DNA from: Rhodalgimonas zhirmunskyi
GTDB lineage: Bacteria > Pseudomonadota > Alphaproteobacteria > Rhodobacterales > Rhodobacteraceae
Assembly: GCA_030848925.1 (NCBI GenBank)
Contig: JANFFA010000003.1
Span: 186,001-250,000, forward strand
Direction: 5' to 3'
Length of the DNA stretch: 64,000 nucleotides
Of the stretch, positions 43,419 to 51,748 are shown piece by piece (positions within the stretch are counted from its first letter, which is position 1; each line of letters begins with the position of its first letter). The notes under the pieces are model-generated. The model was not told the DNA's origin and did no database searches. It saw only the letters and a list, made by a program, of their open reading frames with translations. A program made the position numbers and the translations under genes.

Positions 43419-43856
43419 TCAGGCGCCCAGATCGCGCAACAGCCCTTCGGCACAGGCCTCGATCAGGTCGAGCGCGCCGTCGAAATCGCGGGTGTAATAG
43501 GGGTCGGGCACTTCGCTGCCCCGCCCTTGCGCATAGTCGGTAAAAAGCCGCACCGGGGTGGCCGCGCCGTCGGGGCGAAGCCGCTCGATCGCCGCGATAT
43601 TGGCCGCATCCATCCCGATGATCAGGTCAAAGCGCGTGAAATCCCCGGCCTCGAACTGGCGCGCGCGCAAGGGCGACAGGTCGATCCCGCGCGCCCCTGC
43701 CGCCGCCTGCATCGGCCCATAGGGCGGCTCGCCCACGTGCCAGTCGCTCGTCCCGGCGCTGTCAATCTCGTGCGCGCCGCCCGCAAGTGTGCGAAACACG
43801 CCCTCGGCAGCGGGCGAGCGGCAAATGTTTCCCAGACAGACGAACAGCACCTTCAA
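43419..43856 (-). CDS. Low-molecular-weight protein-tyrosine-phosphatase
   Basis: A 145-aa LMW-PTP. The P-loop is CLGNICRS (C7-x5-R13-S14) and the acid is in VPDPYY. The start is a TTG at 43856: it overlaps the stop of the M50 protease gene as TTGA and follows GGGGGAG, and it gives the family N-terminus KVLFVCLGNICRSP. No in-frame ATG is close. Such enzymes dephosphorylate tyrosine or, in some bacteria, act on polysaccharide export or arsenate, but no such gene is nearby. Confidence 0.9.
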   Translation of the reverse strand: MKVLFVCLGNICRSPAAEGVFRTLAGGAHEIDSAGTSDWHVGEPPYGPMQAAAGARGIDLSPLRARQFEAGDFTRFDLIIGMDAANIAAIERLRPDGAATPVRLFTDYAQGRGSEVPDPYYTRDFDGALDLIEACAEGLLRDLGA

Positions 43857-44533
43857 TGCCGGTACTCCCCCTTCATCATCCGGTAATGCAGCGCGATCGA
43901 CGGAAAAAACAGCAGGATCCAGCCGGTGGAATACCAAAGGTAAAACAGCGCGGGCCACCACAGCACCGCAAAGACAAGGCCAACCCCGCCCGCGATCTTC
44001 ATCGCCTCGCGCGGGGCCATCGCCCGCATCAACAGCAGTTGCAAAAGCCGCCCACCGTCAAGCGGCTGCACCGGCAGCAGGTTGAAGAAGAAAAGATAGA
44101 TGTTCAGCGTCGCGAACAGCATCAGGTAATAGCCGAAACTGATCGGCCCGATGCCCTGCCGCCAGACATATTCCGCCACGAGAGAGGCCAGCGCCCAAAG
44201 CCCAAGGTTCACCAGCGGCCCCATCGCCACGATAAACTCCTGCTGGTGTCGGGTCGCGCCCTTGGCCTGCTCGCAAAAGCCGCCGCCGCCATGCAGCACG
44301 ATCCGGCGCACCGGCACCCCCTGCACCAGGCAGGCCCAGGCATGGCCCAGCTCATGCAGATAGATGATCAGCACCAGCATGGTGAGGAACAGGGCCAGAA
44401 ACAGCGGATCCGCACCCCCGGTCAGGCCCAACAGCCCGAACAGCCCGACAAGCAGAACAAGCGTCTGTCCGATCTCGACAGGCACGCCCAGAAACCCGCG
44501 AAAGCGCCATATGATCGGCCCGGTCTGATACAT
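43853..44533 (-). CDS. Site-2 protease family (M50) membrane metallopeptidase
   Basis: A 226-aa intramembrane zinc protease with about five or six helices. The zinc motif HELGH is at 60-64 and the third ligand lies in NLLPVQPLDGG (Asp159). No PDZ or CBS domain is present, so it belongs to the minimal FtsH-independent group. I use ATG 44533; the ribosome site is weak and the frame is open upstream, so the N-terminus is uncertain. It is translationally coupled to the phosphatase gene. Substrate unknown. Confidence 0.83.
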   Translation of the reverse strand: MYQTGPIIWRFRGFLGVPVEIGQTLVLLVGLFGLLGLTGGADPLFLALFLTMLVLIIYLHELGHAWACLVQGVPVRRIVLHGGGGFCEQAKGATRHQQEFIVAMGPLVNLGLWALASLVAEYVWRQGIGPISFGYYLMLFATLNIYLFFFNLLPVQPLDGGRLLQLLLMRAMAPREAMKIAGGVGLVFAVLWWPALFYLWYSTGWILLFFPSIALHYRMMKGEYRH

Positions 44534-44665
44534 GGCCAGACCATCGGAAATTCCCGTCCCCACCACAAGCCGGAAATGACGCGCCGAATTGCACCGCCCC
44601 CGCGCCCGCGCTACCCTCACCGCAGGACACGGGGGCAACACACGGGGGCAATACGCGGGAAAACC

Positions 44666-45373
44666 ATGCCGGAAAACATCGTCATCCTCACCGGCGCCGG
44701 GCTTTCTGCCGAAAGCGGGCTCGGCACCTTTCGCGACAAGGACGGCCTTTGGACGCAATACGATCTCGAAGAGGTTGCCACCCCCGAGGGATTCGCCCGC
44801 AACCCCACCCTCGTGCAGGACTTCTACAATGCCCGGCGCGCCAATTGCCGCGCCGCCACGCCCAACGCCGCGCATCATGCGCTGGCGCGGCTGGCGCGCG
44901 ACTATCCCGGCACGGTCACCCTCGTCACCCAGAACATCGACGATATGCTGGAACGCGCCCTGCGCGACGCCTCGTGCACAAGCGATGTGATCCACATGCA
45001 CGGCGAACTTGCCCGCGCGCTCTGCAATGCCTGCGGCCATCGCTGGGACGCGCCCGCCGAAATGCACGCCGATGATCCCTGCCCGGCCTGCGGGCGCGCT
45101 GCCACACGCCCCGATGTCGTCTGGTTCGGCGAAATCCCCTACCATATGGAGGCGATCGATACGGCCCTCTCCCGCGCCACCCTTTTCGCCGCCATCGGCA
45201 CCAGCGGTGAGGTCTACCCCGCCGCAGGCTTCGTTCAGATCGCGCGCGAAATGGGCGCGCACACGGTGGAACTCAACCTCGACCCTTCGGCCAACGTGCA
45301 TATCTTCGACGAAACCCGCCCCGGCCCGGCCACACAAACCGTCCCGGCCTGGGTCAACGCGCTGCTTGCCTGA
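44666..45373 (+). CDS. cobB: NAD-dependent protein deacylase (sirtuin, CobB type)
   Basis: A 235-aa sirtuin. GAGLSAESGLGTFR (10-23) is the NAD-binding loop, TQNIDD the substrate loop, and His112 in HMHGEL the catalytic base. The zinc knuckle is C120, C123, C139 and C142. Tyr54 and Arg57 in FYNARR match the pair that makes SIRT5 and CobB accept succinyl- and malonyl-lysine, so desuccinylase/demalonylase activity is predicted besides deacetylation. It could regulate PrpE-like synthetases by removing acetyl groups from the catalytic lysine. Confidence 0.93.
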   Translation: MPENIVILTGAGLSAESGLGTFRDKDGLWTQYDLEEVATPEGFARNPTLVQDFYNARRANCRAATPNAAHHALARLARDYPGTVTLVTQNIDDMLERALRDASCTSDVIHMHGELARALCNACGHRWDAPAEMHADDPCPACGRAATRPDVVWFGEIPYHMEAIDTALSRATLFAAIGTSGEVYPAAGFVQIAREMGAHTVELNLDPSANVHIFDETRPGPATQTVPAWVNALLA

Positions 45374-45385
45374 CCGCATGGCATG

Positions 45386-45417
45386 AAAAAGGGCGCGCCG
45401 GTTGCCCCGCGCGCCCC
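45386..45417 (-). terminator. Rho-independent terminator after the PCuAC gene
   Basis: GGGCGCGC (45391-45398) pairs with GCGCGCCC (45409-45416). On the minus strand the stem is followed by TTTTT (45386-45390 read in reverse). It lies 20 bp past the PCuAC stop and may also serve the convergent cobB. Confidence 0.85.
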
Positions 45418-45436
45418 TCAAATCGCCAAAGACAGA

Positions 45437-45961
45437 TCAGTCCGACATTTTCATCTTGCCGCCGCCGTCTTTCTTCATCTCGCCATGGCCCATCTTGGAA
45501 TGGTCCATCTTGCCGTGCATCGGCTTGCGCTCAAGATCGACCGGAACCTCGATCTTCACTTCGCCCGCCTTTTCGAACACCAGCGTCACGGGCACGATAT
45601 CGCCCTGCTTCAGTTCCCGGTTCAGGCCCATGAACATCACGTGCTTGCCGCCGCGCGCCATCACGATCTCGCCATCCTTGGGAAGATCGAACCCTTCTTC
45701 CACGTGGATCATCTTCATCACGCCGTTGGCGTCTTCCTCGTGGGTGTGCAGTTCGACAAGCTTGGCCACGTCGGACTTGGCGTCGATCAGGTGATCGGCT
45801 TCGCCCGTCTCGTTCCGGATCACCATGAACGCCGCCCCCGAGGTCGACATCCGCGCGCTGGTGCGCGCATAGGGATCTTCAACGCTGATCCCATCGGCAA
45901 AAACAGGGGCAGCCATCAGCGCCACGGCAGTCGCCGCAGCAAAACGCAGTTTGAAAGACAT
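45437..45961 (-). CDS. Periplasmic copper chaperone PCuAC
   Basis: A 174-aa secreted copper chaperone that delivers Cu(I) to the CuA site of cytochrome c oxidase. After a signal peptide (1-22, VFA-DG), the copper motif of the family is visible: ELHTHE, then VMKMIHVEEG and GGKHVMFMGL, matching the H(M)x10Mx21HxM pattern. The C-terminal 25 residues are an unusual Met/His/Lys tail (MHGKMDHSKMGHGEM) that could hold additional copper. A strong terminator follows. The DUF2946-like gene lies 79 bp upstream on the same strand. Confidence 0.92.
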   Translation of the reverse strand: MSFKLRFAAATAVALMAAPVFADGISVEDPYARTSARMSTSGAAFMVIRNETGEADHLIDAKSDVAKLVELHTHEEDANGVMKMIHVEEGFDLPKDGEIVMARGGKHVMFMGLNRELKQGDIVPVTLVFEKAGEVKIEVPVDLERKPMHGKMDHSKMGHGEMKKDGGGKMKMSD

Positions 45962-46040
45962 CTCGTCTCTCCTCTTATTCAGATGTGTTTACAGGACACC
46001 GGCGCAGGCACCTTGCCCCGCCAGTGGTATCTTGGGGAAA

Positions 46041-46391
46041 TCAGGCCACGCGCGGCGGATCGCGCGCCTGTGGCGCAACCCCGGCCCAGACATGCGGTGC
46101 GCCCGGCACCAGTGCCGCAATCCGCAGCCCCCGTGCCATCGGGCGCGCCGGTGCGGGCGGCTGATGATCGGCATAGGCAAACAGCGACAGCGCGCAATCG
46201 GGGCAGATATGGGCCGGTCCGACCGGCTGGCCGTTCTCATCGACCTGCACGGTCAGCGGCCCGGTCCCGGTGCACAGCACGATCTCGCCCGCCGCGCCGG
46301 GCATGCCGCGCATCACCGCCATGCTCTGTCCCGTCAGGGCCAGAACAGCGGACAGAAACAGCCCGATATATATGCGGCGTGCGCGTGTCAT
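46041..46391 (-). CDS. DUF2946-like small membrane/periplasmic protein
   Basis: A 116-aa protein with an N-terminal hydrophobic signal or anchor (about 6-24), a cysteine in EIVLCTGTG, the HICPDCALS motif and a Pro/Ala-rich tail with scattered histidines. This pattern resembles DUF2946 proteins, often found beside copper genes. It lies directly upstream of PCuAC. The start could also be the ATG at 46415; neither has a strong ribosome site. A role in copper handling is inferred from context. Confidence 0.65.
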   Translation of the reverse strand: MTRARRIYIGLFLSAVLALTGQSMAVMRGMPGAAGEIVLCTGTGPLTVQVDENGQPVGPAHICPDCALSLFAYADHQPPAPARPMARGLRIAALVPGAPHVWAGVAPQARDPPRVA

Positions 46392-46504
46392 CGCTGCCGG
46401 TATACCGCGCCGCATCTGGCCCCAAAAGGGGTAAATCGCCTCACCCGGCGTGCCGATCGGCGTATCCACGCCCAACCCGATTCCCCGCACCCGGCGCGCC
46501 AAAC

Positions 46505-46535
46505 GAAAACGGCCCCGCCATTTCTGGCAGGGCCG
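46505..46535 (-). terminator. Rho-independent terminator after rpmB
   Basis: Read on the minus strand, CGGCCC-TGCCA pairs with TGGC-GGGGCCG around a GAAA tetraloop, with one G-U pair, and is followed by TTTTCGTTT. It lies 35 bp past the rpmB stop. Confidence 0.85.
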
Positions 46536-46570
46536 CTCGAATACGTGCGTTCAGAAAGAAATTCGCCCGA

Positions 46571-46858
46571 TCAGGACGCGGCTTGCGCCTTCACGATTTC
46601 TTTCTTCACCTTCATCGCGTTGGACGACAGTTCGACGTCCTTGGCTTTCAGAAGGTAGGCGTCAAGCCCGCCACGGTGATCGACCGAGCGCAGCGCAGCC
46701 GCCGAAATCCGCAGCTTGATGCCGCGCTTCAGCGTTTCCGACTGCAGCGTCACGTCGTTCAGGTTCGGCAGGAAACGACGACGAGTCCTGTTTTTGGCGT
46801 GGCTGACGTTGTTGCCAGTCACGGGGCCTTTACCGGTCAGTTCGCAGACACGCGACAT
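46571..46858 (-). CDS. rpmB: 50S ribosomal protein L28
   Basis: A 95-aa ribosomal protein, basic, with the family N-terminus [21 protein letters not shown] and then [11 protein letters not shown]. The length matches alphaproteobacterial L28, which lacks the zinc-binding cysteines of some other groups. It is monocistronic: a clear terminator follows and no rpmG is adjacent. The long frame upstream of the ATG is not conserved. Confidence 0.97.
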   Translation of the reverse strand: MSRVCELTGKGPVTGNNVSHAKNRTRRRFLPNLNDVTLQSETLKRGIKLRISAAALRSVDHRGGLDAYLLKAKDVELSSNAMKVKKEIVKAQAAS

Positions 46859-47175
46859 GGGTTCATCCTCATCTTGTCTCAGGGGCCAGGGCCTGTTGCC
46901 CCGACAATATAAACGGGCGCCGCTTCCGCAGCACCCAGAAATCCGTCCGCGGTCTTTAGGCGGAATCACCCGAGGCGTCAAGGGGCACATGGGACAAACC
47001 AACCATCAGATCGCCCTATCAGATCACCCTGTCAGATCACCCTGTCGCGACACAGCCTCGCCCCGATCCTGCGCGCTCCACCGATCGCAGCCATCCTCGC
47101 CCCCTTATGCCCCACTTGCCCTCGGGGTCAAACCCCGTAGTCTGCGCGCGCAGTCCAAAGACGAGGTCCCCGATC
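46859..47175. other. Intergenic region between rpmB and the GNAT gene
   Basis: A 317-bp divergent gap that must contain the promoter of rpmB and that of the acetyltransferase gene. It also holds a three-unit 13-bp tandem repeat (47005-47043). Nothing else recognisable is present. Confidence 0.6.
47005..47043. repeat. Three tandem 13-bp repeats upstream of rpmB
   Basis: ATCAGATCGCCCT, ATCAGATCACCCT and GTCAGATCACCCT follow one another without a gap, 150-185 bp upstream of rpmB. The units differ by one base each. Slippage expansion or an array of regulator half-sites are both possible. Confidence 0.75.
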
Positions 47176-47664
47176 ATGCGATCTACAAGCCCGCTCACCT
47201 TCCGCCCCATGACCGAGGCCGATCTCGACCCCGCCGCCGCCCTCTGGCACGAAGGCTGGGTCGCGGGCCACGCGGATGTGGTCCCGGCTGAGCTGACCCG
47301 CCTGCGCACGCTCGACAGTTTTCGCGAGCGTCTCACCCGCCGCAGGGCCGATTGCGTCGTCACCGTCAAAAACGATACCTGCATCGGCTTCACCATGTTC
47401 CACGACAATGAAATCGATCAATTCTATATCGGCTCCGCCGCCCGTGGCACCGGCGCCGCCATGGCCCAGATGGACGAGGCCGAACGCCGCCTGCGCGCGG
47501 CAGGCCACGCCTCGGCATGGCTGGCCTGCTCTGTCGGCAACACCCGCGCCGCCCGATTCTATGAAAAAGCCGGCTGGACCCGCGCCGCAACCGAACGGAT
47601 GAGCTTCGAAACCTCCCAAGGCCCCTTCGCGCTCGACGTTTGGCGCTACGAAAAAACCCTCTGA
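47176..47664 (+). CDS. GNAT family N-acetyltransferase
   Basis: A 162-aa GNAT enzyme. The acetyl-CoA-binding region is visible as DQFYIGSAARGTGAAMAQMDEAERRLRAAG (motif A, with the G-x-G-x-A turn in RGTGAA), followed by NTRAARFYEKAGW (motif B), the usual GNAT end. I use ATG 47176, preceded by GAGG, although the frame is open before it. The acceptor substrate is unknown. It converges on the ABC exporter gene with 4 bp between the stops. Confidence 0.88.
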   Translation: MRSTSPLTFRPMTEADLDPAAALWHEGWVAGHADVVPAELTRLRTLDSFRERLTRRRADCVVTVKNDTCIGFTMFHDNEIDQFYIGSAARGTGAAMAQMDEAERRLRAAGHASAWLACSVGNTRAARFYEKAGWTRAATERMSFETSQGPFALDVWRYEKTL

Positions 47665-47668
47665 GCCG

Positions 47669-49537
47669 CTACTCCGCCGCGTCCTCGGCCCCGGCCCCCT
47701 CGCCACCGATAAACCCGCCCGACTGGTGCGCCCAAAGCCCGGCATAAATCCCGCCGCGCGCCAACAGATCGTCATGCGTGCCCGCCTCGGCGATCCGGCC
47801 CGCCTCCATCACCACGATCCGGTCCATCTGCGCGATGGTCGACAGGCGGTGCGCAATCGCCAGCACCGTCTTGCCCTCCATCACCCGGCCCAGCGCCGTC
47901 TGGATCGCCGCCTCGACCTCGGAATCAAGCGCACTCGTCGCCTCGTCCAGCACAAGGATCGGCGCATCCTTCAAAATCGCCCGCGCCAGCGCGATCCGCT
48001 GCCGCTGCCCGCCCGACAGCTTCACGCCGCGCTCACCCAGATAGGCGTCATAGCCGCGCCGCCCCGCGCCATCCTCAAGCTGCGGGATGAATTCATGCGC
48101 CTCGGCCTTCTCGGCCGCCGCCAGCACCTCGGCCTCGCTCGCATCCGGGCGGCCATATAGGATGTTGTCGCGCGCCGTGCGGTTGAACATCGCGGTGTCC
48201 TGCGTGACCATCCCGACCTGCGCGCGCAGGCTCGCCTGCGTCACATGGGCGATGTCCTGCCCGTCGATCTCGATCCGGCCCCGTTCCGGGTCGTAAAGCC
48301 GCATCAACAGCGCCACCATCGTCGATTTCCCCGCCCCCGAGGCCCCGACAATGCCGATCTTCTCGCCCGGCTTGATGGTCAGGTCCAGCCCCTGCACCCC
48401 GCCCGCCTCGCGGCCATAGGCAAAGCCCACATCGCGAAAGGCGATCTCACCGGCGCGCACCTGCAACTCGGTCGCGCCCGGCGCATCCACCAGCCCATGA
48501 TCGGGGCTCAGCGTGCGCATCCCGTCCTCGACCTCGCCCAGATCGGCATAGATCGTCATCAAGGTCCAACTGACCCAGCCGGTCATCTGCGCCAGCCGGA
48601 TCGCCATGCCGCCCACCGCCGTCAACTCACCACTGGTCACTGCGCCGGCCTCCCAGCGGATCAGGCCATAGCCCACCATCACCACCGGCAACGCGCCACC
48701 CAGCGTGAACAGCAGGTAGCGAAACCACACCGCCATCGCCGCCCAATGCGCCGCCGCGGTGCGATACTCGGAAATGCTTTCCAGCGCGGCGCGGTCTTCC
48801 TGTGCATCATGGGCGAACAGTTTCACGGTCTTGATGTTGGTCACGGTGTCTACGATCTGCCCCGTCACCTGCGCCCTTGCCCCCGCCCGCGCAGCCGAGC
48901 GTAGCCGGATTCGCGGCAAATAATGGCGCAACAACAGGACATAGGCCGCGATCCAAAGCGCCAGAATCACCGCCATCCCCGGATCGACAAACCCCGACAG
49001 CACCAGCATCCCAAGCGCCGCCGCGCCCGCGAAACTGATCGCGTTCACCGTCTCCTGCACGACCGAAACGATGCCATTGGCCGCCTGCATCTGCTTCTGC
49101 GCGATGCGGCCTGCGAAATCGTCATCGAAAAAGCTCACCGACTGGCCCAGCGTATGCCGGTTGAGGCGCGACATCACCTGCCCGAACAGGTTCGGCATCA
49201 CCGCGATCGACTGGAACCCACCGGCAAGGCCGAAGGCCAGCGGCCTCAACCCCACCAGAACCAGCACCGACCCCGCCGCCAGTCCCCAGTTCTCGGCCCA
49301 GAACCCGGCCCCCGGCCCGGCTGTCGTGGCGTCGATCACCCGCCCCAAAAGCCACATCGTCACCGCTTCCAGCGCCCCGCCCAGCGCGAACAGCGCCGTC
49401 GCCACGATGATCGGTGGCCATGCCCCGCGCAGCGCCCACAGGAAGAACCGGGCCAGCGTCTGTGGCGGCGGCCCATCGGCCCGGCGGCGATAATCGATCA
49501 GCCCAAGAAACCAGCGCGTGACCCGTCCCAGCGTCAT
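47669..49537 (-). CDS. ABC exporter half-transporter, subunit 2
   Basis: A 622-aa MsbA/MDR-type half-transporter with an N-terminal six-helix exporter domain (about 25-320) and a C-terminal ATPase (about 365-600). Walker A is GASGAGKST, signature LSGGQRQR, Walker B ILVLDEATSALD. Its ATG overlaps the stop of the related upstream gene by 4 nt, so the two probably form a heterodimer. Both start with a similar PPQTLARF region ahead of the first helix. Substrate unknown (lipid or drug). Confidence 0.93.
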   Translation of the reverse strand: MTLGRVTRWFLGLIDYRRRADGPPPQTLARFFLWALRGAWPPIIVATALFALGGALEAVTMWLLGRVIDATTAGPGAGFWAENWGLAAGSVLVLVGLRPLAFGLAGGFQSIAVMPNLFGQVMSRLNRHTLGQSVSFFDDDFAGRIAQKQMQAANGIVSVVQETVNAISFAGAAALGMLVLSGFVDPGMAVILALWIAAYVLLLRHYLPRIRLRSAARAGARAQVTGQIVDTVTNIKTVKLFAHDAQEDRAALESISEYRTAAAHWAAMAVWFRYLLFTLGGALPVVMVGYGLIRWEAGAVTSGELTAVGGMAIRLAQMTGWVSWTLMTIYADLGEVEDGMRTLSPDHGLVDAPGATELQVRAGEIAFRDVGFAYGREAGGVQGLDLTIKPGEKIGIVGASGAGKSTMVALLMRLYDPERGRIEIDGQDIAHVTQASLRAQVGMVTQDTAMFNRTARDNILYGRPDASEAEVLAAAEKAEAHEFIPQLEDGAGRRGYDAYLGERGVKLSGGQRQRIALARAILKDAPILVLDEATSALDSEVEAAIQTALGRVMEGKTVLAIAHRLSTIAQMDRIVVMEAGRIAEAGTHDDLLARGGIYAGLWAHQSGGFIGGEGAGAEDAAE

Positions 49538-51432
49538 TGCGCCACCTGCGCTTGCGCGCCCGGACCGCCCTGATCATCGCCCTGATCATCCCCCCGATCA
49601 TCGCCAAGAAATCCGCCCGATTGCCGCGCCCAAAGCCCGGCATAAATCCCGCCGCGCTCCAGCAACTCGGCGTGACTGCCCTGTTCCGCCACCCGGCCCT
49701 GATCCAGCACAACGATCCGGTCCATATGCGCAATCGTGCTCAGCCGGTGGGCGATGGCGATCACGCTCTTGCCGTCCATCATCGCGTAAAGCGTGTCCTG
49801 AATGGCCGCCTCGACCTCGGAATCAAGCGCGCTCGTCGCCTCGTCCAGAACCAGCACCGGCGCATCCTTCAGGATCGCACGGGCCAGCGTGATCCGCTGG
49901 CGCTGCCCGCCGGACAGTTTCACGCCCCGCTCGCCCACATGCGCGTCATAGCCTTGGTGACCCGCCGCGTCCTGCAATTCGAGGATGAAGTCATGCGCCT
50001 CGGCCTGGCGCGCGGCGCGAAGGATCTCGTCTTCGCTGGCATCCGGGCGCCCATAACGGATGTTGTCGCGCACCGAGCGGTGCAAAAGCGCGCTGTCCTG
50101 CTGCACCACGCCGATCGCCGCGCGTAGGCTATCCTGCCCCACCTCTGCGATGTCCTGCCCGTCGATCCGGATCGCCCCGCCCTCAAGGTCATAGAACCGC
50201 AACAGCAGCTTCACGAGGGTGGATTTCCCCGCCCCCGAGCGGCCCACAAGCCCCACCTTCTCGCCCGGCGCGATGGTCAGGTCGACGGCGTCAAGCCCCC
50301 CGGCCCCACGGCCGTAATGATGGCGCACACCGTCGAACACGATCTCGCCCGTCGTCATCTCAAGCTCACGCGCGCCCGGCACATCGACAAGGTCGATCGG
50401 CTGGGCGATGGTCTCCATCCCCTCCTTGACCACGCCCAACTGGCGGAACAACGTGGTCAGCGCCCACATGATCCAGCCGGTCATCGCGTTCAGCCGCAGC
50501 GCCAGCGCCGTCGCCGCCGCCACCACGCCAACACTCGCCTGCCCCTGCATCCACAAGGCCACGGCAAGGCCGACCACGCCGACGATCAGAATACCGTTCA
50601 GCACGACCAGACCGAAATCCATCACCGTGTAGATCCGCATCTCGTCCTGAAAGGTGCGCCGCGCATGTTCGATCGCTTCGCCGGCATAGTCCATCTCGGC
50701 CTCGTGCCGGGCGAACATCTTGACCGCGTGAATATTGGTATAGCTGTCCACCACCCGGCCGGTGATCGCACTGCGCGCATCCGACGCCCGCTGCGAGGCC
50801 GGCCCGACCCGCACGATGGTCCAGCGCATCAAGGCCCCATAAGCCACCAGCCACGCCAGAAGCGGCAGCACCAGCCGCCAGTCAGCCCCCCAAAGCACCA
50901 GCAAGGCCCCCGCGACATAGGCGATGGAAAAGGTGATCGCATCGAAGATCTGGAATACCGCCTCGCCCGCGGCGGGGGGCGTCTGCATGATCCGGTTGGC
51001 GATCCGCCCCGCGAAATCATTCTCGAACCAGCCCACCGATTGGCGCATCACGTGGCCATGTGCCCGCCACCGGATGAGCGAGCCGAAGTTGGGCATGATC
51101 GCATTGTTCAACAGCATCACGTCGATCAACTGGATCGCGGGCCGGATCAACAGGATGAACACCGCCAGCCCGATCAGCACCGCGCCATGATCGGCCCAGA
51201 CCTGCGCCGGATCGCCCTGAAGGATATCGACGATCCACCCCATCAGCCAGATCAGCGCAATCTCCACCCCCGCGACCAGCACGGAAAACAGCGCTGTGAC
51301 CGCGAAAATCCGCCGGAACGGGCGCGCATAACCGCCCATGAACCGCGCCAGGGTCTGTGGCGGATGATCCTCGCGCGGGTAAGGCGCATAAGGATCGACG
51401 AGGGTTTCGAAATAGGAAAAAAGACGTTTCAT
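49534..51432 (-). CDS. ABC exporter half-transporter, subunit 1
   Basis: A 632-aa half-transporter of the same family as its neighbour. The N-terminus MKRLFSYFETLVDPYAPYP leads into a six-helix exporter domain (about 35-330) and an ATPase domain (about 370-610) with GRSGAGKST, LSGGQRQR and VLVLDEATSALD. The C-terminal tail repeats Asp, Gln and Gly (GDDRGDDQGDDQGG). I take ATG 51432, after GGAG. A 10-codon leader ORF with a strong ribosome site lies 102 bp upstream. Confidence 0.93.
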   Translation of the reverse strand: MKRLFSYFETLVDPYAPYPREDHPPQTLARFMGGYARPFRRIFAVTALFSVLVAGVEIALIWLMGWIVDILQGDPAQVWADHGAVLIGLAVFILLIRPAIQLIDVMLLNNAIMPNFGSLIRWRAHGHVMRQSVGWFENDFAGRIANRIMQTPPAAGEAVFQIFDAITFSIAYVAGALLVLWGADWRLVLPLLAWLVAYGALMRWTIVRVGPASQRASDARSAITGRVVDSYTNIHAVKMFARHEAEMDYAGEAIEHARRTFQDEMRIYTVMDFGLVVLNGILIVGVVGLAVALWMQGQASVGVVAAATALALRLNAMTGWIMWALTTLFRQLGVVKEGMETIAQPIDLVDVPGARELEMTTGEIVFDGVRHHYGRGAGGLDAVDLTIAPGEKVGLVGRSGAGKSTLVKLLLRFYDLEGGAIRIDGQDIAEVGQDSLRAAIGVVQQDSALLHRSVRDNIRYGRPDASEDEILRAARQAEAHDFILELQDAAGHQGYDAHVGERGVKLSGGQRQRITLARAILKDAPVLVLDEATSALDSEVEAAIQDTLYAMMDGKSVIAIAHRLSTIAHMDRIVVLDQGRVAEQGSHAELLERGGIYAGLWARQSGGFLGDDRGDDQGDDQGGPGAQAQVAQ

Positions 51433-51534
51433 CAGGGGGCTCCGGCAGGGATCTCGAACATGGGAAAAGGTCGCGCGAATGGGCCGCGCAAGCGGCAATA
51501 TTCACGTGACGCGCGCCCTTCTCTCAGGGCCGCG

Positions 51535-51567
51535 TCAGGCGTGGATGTTCCAGATCCCGCGATACAT
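51535..51567 (-). CDS. 10-codon leader ORF upstream of the ABC exporter
   Basis: ATG to TGA encodes MYRGIWNIHA. The ATG follows AGGAGGGA at 6-8 bp, the best Shine-Dalgarno in its surroundings. It ends 102 bp before the first ABC exporter gene on the same strand. The tight fit of ribosome site and short frame suggests a translated leader peptide that could control the exporter by ribosome stalling. Chance is the alternative. Confidence 0.45.
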   Translation of the reverse strand: MYRGIWNIHA

Positions 51568-51669
51568 GTCCGATCCCTCCTGATTGGATGGGGGCAACCT
51601 AGCCGCAGTTTTCCCCCATGTCACCCCTTTCGCCCACATCGGGCCCAGCGGCCTTGGGCAAGCCGGGTC

Positions 51670-51712
51670 AATCGGGGCTCTGCCCCGGACCCCGGGGTAT
51701 TTCCGGCCAAGA
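51670..51712 (+). repeat. Dispersed intergenic hairpin element, copy 6
   Basis: CGGGGC-TCT-GCCCCG (51673-51687) is followed by GACCCCGGGGTATTTCCGG and CCAAGAAAGAGG. This is the canonical arrangement of the family: a GC hairpin with TCT loop, CCCCGGGG, TATTT and a GGCCAAGA tail. Confidence 0.75.
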
Positions 51713-51748
51713 AAGAGGCCCGCCAGCGCATAGCCCCGACGTGGGACA

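Noticed and set aside
46015-46040. A coding link between PCuAC and the DUF2946-like gene by frameshift
   Set aside because: Each has its own hydrophobic export signal and the 79-bp gap has stops, so they are separate genes.
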